The notes beneath the pieces are model-generated. The model had not been told where the DNA came from and did no database searches. It saw only the letters and a program-made list of their open reading frames with translations. This document shows positions 29,555-36,997 of a stretch of 64,000 bases of DNA, one piece after another (within the stretch, counting starts at the first letter, position 1; every line of letters starts with the position of its first letter). Both the position numbers and the translations under genes were made by a program. The stretch is from CAVOOW01 sp963697675 (GTDB lineage: Bacteria; Actinomycetota; Actinomycetes; JACCUZ01). Location of the stretch: NCBI GenBank assembly GCA_963697675.1, contig CAVOOW010000006.1:868001-932000 (forward strand), given 5' to 3'.

Positions 29555-30907
29555 ATGGCTTGGGGACTGCGCGCTCGGCTCGCGGCACTCGTGGCAGCAA
29601 CCGGCACCGTTGTCGCCGCGGCTGCGCTCGCGGGGCTCGTGCTCGTCATCGGCCACCAGGTCGACGCATCGGTCGACGAAGGGCTGCGCGCCCGGGCCGC
29701 CGACCTCGTCGCCGCAACGGAGGCCGGCGACCTGGCCGCTCCCCACCACGACCCGTTCGCCCAGCTGATCGCCACCAACGGTCGCGTCGTCGCAGGTTCG
29801 GTGAACGCACCCACGAGATCCGTGCTCGACGCGACCGAGCTGCGGGCGGCGGCCCGCCGCTCTCTCACTGTCGAGTCGACGGTCGCCGAGCTCCGCGGGA
29901 GCGCCCGGCTGCGCGCCCAGCCGGCCGGTCCGTACGTCGTCGTCGTGGGCACCGGCCTCGCCGAGTTCGACTCCGCGCGCCGCCGGTTCCTGATCGTGCT
30001 CGGCGCCTCGTTCGTCGTGCTGCTCGCTGCCCTGACACTGGGCGCGTGGTTCCTCGTCGGAGCAGCACTGCGGCCGGTCGCGCGGATGAGCATGGCTGCC
30101 GAGACGATGAGCGAGTCCGATCCGCACGGACAGCTGCCGCAGGTCAGGGGTCACGACGAGCTCGCGCTGCTCAGCCGCACGCTCAACGGACTGCTCGACC
30201 GCATCGGCGCGTTCCTCGACCGGGAACGGGCCTTCCTCGACGACGCCAGCCACGAGCTGCGCACTCCACTCACCGTGCTGCGCGGCGAGCTCGAGCTGTC
30301 CCTCGAGGACTCTGACCCGGAGCGCGCGCGACGAGGAGTCCAGGCCGCGCTGGCGGAGGCGGAACGGCTGTCGGAGCTCGCGAGCGACATGCTCGTGCTG
30401 GCTCGCCAGCGCGGCGGCGGCCTGACCCTTGACCGGACAGACGTGCAGCTGGACGACTGGCTGCCGGCCGCGGTCAACGGACTCGGCACCGCTCTCGACC
30501 TGGAGGTGACCATCGATGTCGTCGACGGCCTCAGCGCCTCGATCGACTCGGCGCGGGTCGAGCGCGTGCTCATCAACCTGCTCAGCAACGCGGCCGCGGC
30601 CGGGGCGACCCGAGTGCGGATAAGCGGCTTCCCGGCCGTGGACGGATCGGGGGCGAGGTCTGTCCCCGGCACTGCGATGATCGAGGTGGCAGACGACGGC
30701 TCCGGCTTCGACCCGAAGATCCTGCCGCACGCCTTCGAGCGCTTCGCCCGGGCAGATGGCCCCGACGCCGACTCGGCCGCAGCCTCCGGCGCGGGGCTCG
30801 GTCTCGCGATCGTCGCCGCCCTGGTGGACGCGCACGGTGGCACGGTCTCGGCCGACAACGCCTCCGCGCTGGGCGGGGCGCGGGTTCAGGTCCGGCTGCC
30901 CAGCTAG
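29555..30907 (+). CDS. sensor histidine kinase
   Basis: A membrane histidine kinase of 450 residues. It has two membrane segments (about 10-33 and 146-170) around a short extracellular sensor domain, a HAMP linker, and the H-box DDASHELRTPLTVLRGELEL with the phosphorylated His. The N-box is INLLSNAAAAG and the G-boxes ADDGSGFDP and GAGLGLAIVAAL. The ATG at 29555 begins MAWGLRARLAALV. It is divergent from response regulator 2, and both regulators flank it on one side. The stimulus is unknown. Confidence 0.9.
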   Translation: MAWGLRARLAALVAATGTVVAAAALAGLVLVIGHQVDASVDEGLRARAADLVAATEAGDLAAPHHDPFAQLIATNGRVVAGSVNAPTRSVLDATELRAAARRSLTVESTVAELRGSARLRAQPAGPYVVVVGTGLAEFDSARRRFLIVLGASFVVLLAALTLGAWFLVGAALRPVARMSMAAETMSESDPHGQLPQVRGHDELALLSRTLNGLLDRIGAFLDRERAFLDDASHELRTPLTVLRGELELSLEDSDPERARRGVQAALAEAERLSELASDMLVLARQRGGGLTLDRTDVQLDDWLPAAVNGLGTALDLEVTIDVVDGLSASIDSARVERVLINLLSNAAAAGATRVRISGFPAVDGSGARSVPGTAMIEVADDGSGFDPKILPHAFERFARADGPDADSAAASGAGLGLAIVAALVDAHGGTVSADNASALGGARVQVRLPS

Positions 30908-30938
30908 GGACGACCCTTGTTTGCGGGCACATCACATC

Positions 30939-30993
30939 TTGTGGACCCTCCAGCACCAGACACGCCGCGCAACTGGTGTGTCGGAGTCCACAA
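30939..30993. repeat. 55-bp palindrome, family 2, copy 1
   Basis: Arms beginning ttgtggac (30939) and ending gtccacaa (30993), with an inner stem accag/ctggt and core cagacacgccgc. It lies between the convergent kinase gene (stop 30907) and dppB-like gene (stop 31023), about 30 bases from each, and probably terminates both. A second copy lies at 46785-46843. Confidence 0.75.
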
Positions 30994-31022
30994 CGGGATG
31001 GGTGTTGGCGCGCAGGGGGTGG

Positions 31023-31982
31023 CTAGCCGAGACGGACGCGCGGGTCGAGGACGGCGTAGAGCGCGTCGACGACGATGTTCGCGACGATGATGAAGGCCGC
31101 GGCAACCAGCACGATGCCGATGATGACCGGCAGGTCCTGGTTCGTCACCGACTGCACGGCCAGCTGGCCGAGGCCCGGCAATCCGAAGACGCTCTCCGTG
31201 ACGATCGCGCCGCCGAGCAACGTGCCCAGGTCGATGCCGAACTGCGTGACCACCGGCGTGAGCGAGCTGCGCAACCCGTGCTGGAACATGACCCGCTGCT
31301 CGGACAGGCCCTTGGCGCGCGCCGTTCGGATGTAGTCCTGCGACATGGTGTCGAGCAGTGAGCTGCGGGTCAGCCGGGAGTAGACGGCAGCACTGACGAA
31401 GGCGAGCGTGATCCACGGCAGGATCAGATGCTGGGCCCAGCCCGCCGGGCTCTGGGTGAGCGGGACGTAGCCACCGGCGGGGAAGAAGTCGATTCCCACC
31501 AGATGCAGCCGGTAGAAGAAGAAGTAGATGAGCAGGATGCCGAGCAGGAACGTGGGAGTCGACAGCCCGGTGAGCACCACGACCGTGGCGGCGCGGTCCA
31601 CGAAGCTACCCGGCCGCGCTGCGCTGAGAACGCCGACGAGCACTCCTCCCGACAGCCAGATGACCGCTGCACCCAGCGCGAGCGAGACGGTGACGGGGAG
31701 TCGCGTCAGCAGCAGCGAGTTCACCTGCGTGGAGCTGTAGAAGGAGTAGCCGAGGTTGCCGTGCAGGAGACGGTCCACGAAGTGCCAGTACTGCGTGAGC
31801 ACCGGCTCATCGAGACCCAGGCGATGGCGAACGAGCGCGACCGTCTGCGGCGTGGCGAGCCGTCCCGCGATGATCCGCGCGGGGTCGTGCGGTGCGACGA
31901 AGAACAGCGCGAACGTTGCGACGCTGATGGCCCAGAGCACGACGATGCCGTAGAGCGTGCGCCGGATCAGGAAGACGGTCAC
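31023..31982 (-). CDS. peptide/nickel-type ABC transporter permease, DppB family
   Basis: Inner-membrane permease of about 319 residues with six hydrophobic segments. The start VFLIRRTLYGIVVLWAISVATF is the classic DppB N-terminus, and the coupling loop is in DYIRTARAKGLSEQRVMFQHGLR. The GTG at 31982 overlaps the dppC-like stop as GTGA. It is the last gene of the importer operon. No ATPase genes are encoded here, so the transporter must use ATPases encoded elsewhere. Confidence 0.9.
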   Translation of the reverse strand: MTVFLIRRTLYGIVVLWAISVATFALFFVAPHDPARIIAGRLATPQTVALVRHRLGLDEPVLTQYWHFVDRLLHGNLGYSFYSSTQVNSLLLTRLPVTVSLALGAAVIWLSGGVLVGVLSAARPGSFVDRAATVVVLTGLSTPTFLLGILLIYFFFYRLHLVGIDFFPAGGYVPLTQSPAGWAQHLILPWITLAFVSAAVYSRLTRSSLLDTMSQDYIRTARAKGLSEQRVMFQHGLRSSLTPVVTQFGIDLGTLLGGAIVTESVFGLPGLGQLAVQSVTNQDLPVIIGIVLVAAAFIIVANIVVDALYAVLDPRVRLG

Positions 31983-32941
31983 GAGCGCACCTTCACCCGC
32001 GTCAGCCGAGCAGCGCTCGGGTCGAGGGCATCTCGGACGGCGTCGCCGAGCAGGTTGAACGCGAGGGTCATGAGCAGCAGAGCGAGACCGGGCGCCGCGA
32101 CGAACCACCACGCCACGTTGTAGTAGGGCAGCGAGTCGCTGATCATGTTTCCCCAGGTCGGGGTCGGGGGTTCGACGCCCAGGCCCAGGAACGACAAGGT
32201 GGCTTCGAAGACGATCGCTGTCGGGATGATCAGTGTTGCGAGCACCAGGATCGGCGACACCAGGTTGGGCAGGATCTCCACCGTCATGATGCGCAGGGTC
32301 TTCGCACCCGTGGAACGCGCCGCCTCGACGAACTCGTGCTCGCGCAGCGTCAGCGTCTGGCCGCGGACCACACGCCCGATGCTGGCCCACGAGAAGAACG
32401 CGATCACGATGATCGAGATCTTCAGGCTCGGCCCGACCACGGAGACGAGCGCGATGGCGAACAGCAGGAAGGGAAACGACAGCACGACGTCCATCAGCCG
32501 GGAGAGCAGGGTGTCGACGCCGGGACCCGCGTAGCCGGCGACGACGCCGACGACCACGCCGATCAGCGTCGCCAGTGCCGTAGCGCCCAACCCCACAACG
32601 AGAGACACCCTGGCGCCGTACACGGCACGTACGAGCACATCCCTGCCGAGGTTGTCCGTGCCGAGCCAGTGCAGCGTGCTCGGCCCGACCGGCAGCCCGT
32701 CCGGTGTCAGGCCGTGCACCCGGTCCTGCTCGTCAGGCCCCCATCCGACCAGCTTCGCGACCAGCGGCGCCGCGATTGCGACCAGCATGAGCGCGAGAAT
32801 CAGGACGGTCGAGACGACCGCCACCCGGTCGTGCCGCAGCCGGGTCCAGGCAAGCTGCAACTGACTGCGACCGGCGAACGCGACGTCCTGGGATTCGGAC
32901 GTCGCGTCGCCGACGCGGGTCAGTTGGTCGGGTCCAGCCAC
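31979..32941 (-). CDS. peptide/nickel-type ABC transporter permease, DppC family
   Basis: Second permease of the importer. An N-terminal membrane helix is followed by the DppC motif HWLGTDNLGRDVLVRAVYGARVS and the coupling loop EFVEAARSTGAKTLRIMTVEILPN. The start is uncertain. The GTG at 32941 overlaps the end of the binding-protein gene by 22 bases and has no good ribosome-binding site. Non-standard initiation nearer the TGA at 32920 is conceivable. Translational coupling to the binding-protein gene is likely. Confidence 0.87.
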   Translation of the reverse strand: MAGPDQLTRVGDATSESQDVAFAGRSQLQLAWTRLRHDRVAVVSTVLILALMLVAIAAPLVAKLVGWGPDEQDRVHGLTPDGLPVGPSTLHWLGTDNLGRDVLVRAVYGARVSLVVGLGATALATLIGVVVGVVAGYAGPGVDTLLSRLMDVVLSFPFLLFAIALVSVVGPSLKISIIVIAFFSWASIGRVVRGQTLTLREHEFVEAARSTGAKTLRIMTVEILPNLVSPILVLATLIIPTAIVFEATLSFLGLGVEPPTPTWGNMISDSLPYYNVAWWFVAAPGLALLLMTLAFNLLGDAVRDALDPSAARLTRVKVRS

Positions 32942-34723
32942 AGGTTGGTGATGTCGTAGGACTGGCTGAAGGGAGACCACAGCGCGTTCTTGACCCTGCT
33001 GGAGTGATACGCAGGAACCTTCTGGGTCTGGAACGGGATGAACGCGGCGTCCTTCATGATCTGCTCGTCGGCCTGGTGCCAATAGGTGGCCGCGGTCGAC
33101 GCGTCCTTTGCGCTCTCCGCCTTGTCGATCAGCGCGTTGACGGTGGGGCTGTTGTAGTCGCCGTAGTCGACGGTGTTGGGACCGTACTTGCGGCCGTCGA
33201 ACAGGACGGCGATGAAGGAACGTCCGTTGTTGCCGTACCAGTCGGCGACCCAGCCCGGCTCGGAGATGTCCCACGTGCCGGCCTTCGTCGCGGCGGGCGA
33301 GTTGAGGTACTTGCCGTAGTAGTCGCCCTGGCTGACCGAGACGATCTTCGTCTTCACCCCGCACTTGGCGAAGTCGGCCTGCACCGACTGCGCCACCGCA
33401 GGGTGGTTGCCCGAGTTGCGCGCCACGTCGGTGAGGGTCAGGCCGTTCGGATATCCCGCGGCAGCCAGCATCGACTTGCACTTGGCCGGGTCGCCCTTGT
33501 GGTCAGCTGTCGGGTAGAGGTCGAACGGCTCGTAGCCGCCCTGACCCGGAGGGATGACCTGGTCGAGTAGGCGTGTTGAGCGACGGACCGCCATAGATCG
33601 CGCCGATGGCCGTCTTGTCGATGGCGTACTCGAGCGCCTGCCGGACCTTCAGCTTGCCGAGCGCGCCCGAGTTCTTGGGGCTGCGCAGGTTGAAGACGAG
33701 ATAGGGGTTGTTGCTCGCGCTCGGGTAGATCGCGAAGTCCGAGGTCTTGGACTTCTTCAGCGCGGACAGGTCGGCAGTGGGCACCGGAAGGTCCCAGGTG
33801 AGGTCGGCCGTGCCCGCCTCCAGCTGTTGCTGGACCGCCTGGTCGGAGCCCTGGCCCTCGGTGATGTCGATGGATTGGACGTGCTGGTGTCGCAACGGGT
33901 CGGCCGACTGCTTCCAGGCTGTGTTGCGGTCGAGGACGATCTTGCTGCCCGCCTGGTAGGTGGTGATGGCGTACGGACCGTCGGACAACGTGTGCTGCCG
34001 GAAGGCCGCGCTGTCCGGCACGTACTTGAGATATTCCACCGGCGCGGCGGACGCGAACGGCAGCGCCATGATGTTGAGGAAGTCGCTCGCCGGCTGGGTC
34101 AGCGTGATCACGACTGTCGAGGCGTCGGGCGCCTGCACGCCGGAGATCGCGTGGCTGTTCATGTAGTCGGCCATCGCGGTCGGGCTCGATGCGTTCACCT
34201 TCGCGAAACCGTTGCAGAACTTGGTGAATCCAGCGATGGTGTCCTCGTAGTAGGTGAGCCCACCGGACGGGCTCGCCGGGTTGCAGATGCGCTGCAGGCC
34301 TCGTACGACGTCTGCCGCTGTCACCGCACGCGCCGGTGAGGTGTTCCACTGCACCCCCGACCGGAGGTGGAAGGTGTAGGTCTTGCCGTCAGCGCTGATG
34401 CCGCCGTTGGCCGTCGTGGGCAGCTCCTTCGCCAGGTCCGGCGCCACGGAGGTCGCGACACTGATCTCGGACGACGACGGATAGCTGACGAGCTGGCGGG
34501 TGAACGCGCGCTCCAGCGTGTAGCTCACGGTGTAGTAGGCGCTGGCCGGGTCGAGGTGGTCCACGTCTCCGCTGCCGAGCAGCTTCAACGTGCCGCCGTT
34601 GGTGACGCCGGACGCCTTGGGGCTGGTGCTGCTACCCGAGCCGCCCGAGCTGCCGCCACAGGCGGCCACCACCAACAACAATCCGCAAGCCGCGGCCGTC
34701 CGCGTATATCTGCGTGCCGACAT
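32920..34723 (-). CDS. ABC transporter substrate-binding lipoprotein, family 5 (oligopeptide-type; frameshift)
   Basis: A solute-binding protein of about 600 residues. The lipobox is LLVVAACGG, followed by a Gly/Ser linker and the SBP_bac_5 fold: YPSSSEISVATSVAPDLAKELP, YTFHLRSGVQWNTSPA, LTQPASDFLNIMALPFAS and QALEYAIDKTAIGAIYGGP. At about 33568 one extra base breaks the frame; skipping it joins PSLNTP to LLDQVIPPGQGGYEPF. The C-terminal part ends ITNLWLDPTN. It is the first gene of the importer operon with two permease genes. Substrate, probably a peptide, cannot be told. Confidence 0.88.
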
Positions 34724-34796
34724 GTCTTCTCCTTCGCACGGTGTGACCTCGACCGTGCGCCAGGCTGACTAAGAGCGTGATGAGAACGTCAGACGC

Positions 34797-35627
34797 TCAG
34801 TGCGCGTCGTCGTACGCCGCGTCGTGCGCCTTTCGCGGAGCACAGACCGAGGCCAGCGAGCACGCGCACCGCTGCCCGCCGTCGTCGAGACGCACCAGGA
34901 CCGAGTCCGCGGGCACGCTGTGCGCCACCACCCGGCCGTCGCCCTCGTCGGTGGAGACCTGGGCGCCGACGGCAGGGGCGCGCACCTTGAACTCCTGATA
35001 GAGGGGGTGCTCGTACTTCAGGCAGCACATCAGCCGGCCGCACGCGCCGGAGATCTTCAACGGGTTCAGCGGCAGGTCCTGGTCCTTGACCATGCGCATG
35101 CTGACGGGTTCGAAGTCCTTGAGGAACGTGGCGCAGCACAGGTCCCGACCGCACGGGCCGATGCCGCCCTGCACGCGCGCCTCGTCGCGCGGCCCGAGCT
35201 GGCGGAGGTCGACGCGGGCCCGCAGCTCACCGGCGAGCGAGCGCACCAGCTGCCGGAAGTCGATGCGGTGCGGCGCGGTGAAGTAGATGACGATCTTCTC
35301 GTCAGCGTCGAGGTAGTCGACGCCGACGACCTTCATGGGCAGGTCGTGCGCCCGGATCTGCCGCTTGGCGATCGATCGTGCTGTCGTACGTCGACTGCGG
35401 TTGCGCTGGTCACGGGCGAGGTGCTCGTCGCCGGCGGGTCCGGCGCAGACCGGCAGGCCGCCGACGTCCTCGCTCACCCACTGCGGCGCCCAGACGCACT
35501 CGGCGACCTCGGGAGCGGAGTCGGTCGGCACCAGCACCTTGTCGCCGACGTGGACGTCGTGGCCGCCCGGGTCGAGGTAGTAGAGCCGTCCGTAGCGCGT
35601 GAAACTTACGGCCATCACCATGCCCAC
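34797..35627 (-). CDS. PSP1 domain protein (YaaT-like)
   Basis: A 276-residue cytoplasmic protein with the PSP1 C-terminal domain: VKDQDLPLNPLKISGACGRLMCCLKYEH, with conserved Cys residues also in GPCGRDLCCATFLKDF. In Bacillus the homologue YaaT acts in a complex linked to phosphorelay and RNA maturation. In actinobacteria the gene sits next to holB, as here. The Cys set may bind an Fe-S cluster or zinc. Start codons at 35627, 35621 and 35615 are all possible. The tail after CACSLASVC is His/Asp-rich. Confidence 0.88.
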   Translation of the reverse strand: MGMVMAVSFTRYGRLYYLDPGGHDVHVGDKVLVPTDSAPEVAECVWAPQWVSEDVGGLPVCAGPAGDEHLARDQRNRSRRTTARSIAKRQIRAHDLPMKVVGVDYLDADEKIVIYFTAPHRIDFRQLVRSLAGELRARVDLRQLGPRDEARVQGGIGPCGRDLCCATFLKDFEPVSMRMVKDQDLPLNPLKISGACGRLMCCLKYEHPLYQEFKVRAPAVGAQVSTDEGDGRVVAHSVPADSVLVRLDDGGQRCACSLASVCAPRKAHDAAYDDAH

Positions 35628-35677
35628 GGTCCGACAGTAATCCCGCGCGCACCGCCCGTGGCCCTGATCACGTCCGC

Positions 35678-35742
35678 GAGTGGTGACTTGCGCAGCCCGA
35701 GCGGCGGACGCGACCTGCCGAACCCACCACTTGCGGGCTGCG
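35678..35742. repeat. interleaved inverted repeats between holB and the PSP1 gene
   Basis: Two pairs of arms overlap in pseudoknot order: agtggtg (35680) with caccact (35731), and cgcagccc (35691) with gggctgcg (35742). The direct motif cttgcg also occurs twice. It lies in the 145-base gap downstream of holB and upstream of the PSP1 gene. It could be a termination signal or an RNA pseudoknot; no T tract is present. Confidence 0.4.
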
Positions 35743-35772
35743 GCGGGGGAGCGGCGGACTGGGGAGCGGCGC

Positions 35773-36963
35773 TTATCCGGCGCGCAGGGCCACGGTCATC
35801 GCCTCGACCGCCAGCAACGGCGCCGCCGCGGCTTCGATGGCCGTCCGCGCGACCAGGATGGCGTCGATGCGGCGCAGTGTCTGCTCCGGCGAGCTTGTGC
35901 GGGCGACACTGGCAACGGCCTCGCCCTCCTCGTCGTTGACGAGCTCGACCGATGCACCTGCCTGGAGCACGAGGACGTCGCGGTAGAAAGAGGCGAGGTC
36001 GATCAGGGCACGGTCGAAGGCGTCACGCTTCGAGCGGGTCGCACGCGCCTTCTGCTGGCGGGTCAGCTCCTTGAGCGCGGGGGAGTAGCCAGGAGGCTGT
36101 CGCGAACCCTGGCCAACGCCCATAGCGCGCTTCAGGTTCTCGATCTCCGTCGCGTCGAGATCAGCGGTCGCCTGGTTGGCCTCCGCAGTGCCGGCCTCGA
36201 TCAGGTCGGCGGCCGCCTCGAGTGCGGAAGCGAGAGTGCCCAGCGACAGAGGAAGCCGCAGCACTGCGTGCCGGCGCATCCGCGCATCCTCGTCCGTGGC
36301 CAGCCGCTTGGCGCGACCGATGTGGCCCTGTGCGGCGCGAGCGACGAAAGTGGCCATCGCCGGGTCGACACCGTCACGGCGGACGAGCACCTCGGCGACC
36401 GCCGCGGATGGCGGGGTGCGCAACGCAACATGCCGGCACCGGGAGCGGATGGTCGGCAGGACGTCCTCGAGCGAGGGCGCGCACAGCAGCCACACGGTGC
36501 TCGGAGTGGGTTCCTCGATCGCCTTGAGCAGGGCATTCGCCGCATGGTCGCCGAGACGGTCGGCGTCCTCGATGATCATCACCTGCCACCGCCCGCCCGC
36601 TGGGTGATGCGCGGCGCGCATGACCAGGGCCCTGATGATCTTGACCGAGATGGACAGCGTGCTGGTGTTGACGACCTCCACGTCGGCATGGGTGCCGGCC
36701 AGCACGGTGTGGCAGGCGTCGCACTCCCCGCAACCACCCCGCGGACACTGCAACGCGGAGGCGAAGGCCCGAGCAGCATTGGATCTCCCCGAGCCCGGCG
36801 GACCTGTGAACAACCAGGCATGCGTCATGCCGTCAGCCGGCTGCCCGCTCCGCACCAGCTCGGCCGCTCGCGCCGCAGCCGCGAGCACCTCGACCGCGCG
36901 CTCCTGGCCCACGAGGTCCCCCCAGACCGGCGCGCGAGCCAGGTCCGGTGCTGCGGCGGTCAT
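35773..36963 (-). CDS. holB: DNA polymerase III subunit delta'
   Basis: Clamp-loader subunit that helps place the beta sliding clamp on DNA. The AAA+ fold is clear: VWGDLVGQERAVEVL, Walker A-like TGPPGSGRSNAARAFA, a zinc module CPRGGCGECDAC, VMIIEDADRLGDHAANALLKAIEEP and the sensor IRSRCRHVAL. The ATG at 36963 gives 396 residues. It lies 34 bases downstream of the MFS-tmk gene, the usual tmk-holB pairing. Confidence 0.92.
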   Translation of the reverse strand: MTAAAPDLARAPVWGDLVGQERAVEVLAAAARAAELVRSGQPADGMTHAWLFTGPPGSGRSNAARAFASALQCPRGGCGECDACHTVLAGTHADVEVVNTSTLSISVKIIRALVMRAAHHPAGGRWQVMIIEDADRLGDHAANALLKAIEEPTPSTVWLLCAPSLEDVLPTIRSRCRHVALRTPPSAAVAEVLVRRDGVDPAMATFVARAAQGHIGRAKRLATDEDARMRRHAVLRLPLSLGTLASALEAAADLIEAGTAEANQATADLDATEIENLKRAMGVGQGSRQPPGYSPALKELTRQQKARATRSKRDAFDRALIDLASFYRDVLVLQAGASVELVNDEEGEAVASVARTSSPEQTLRRIDAILVARTAIEAAAAPLLAVEAMTVALRAG

Positions 36964-36997
36964 CGGCCGCCTCGCGGTCTGGGCAGGGCCGGTGGCG

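Noticed and set aside
28065..29768. 568-residue response-regulator fusion
   Set aside because: The C-terminal 300 residues are the antisense translation of response regulator 2; a one-base correction gives a normal stop.
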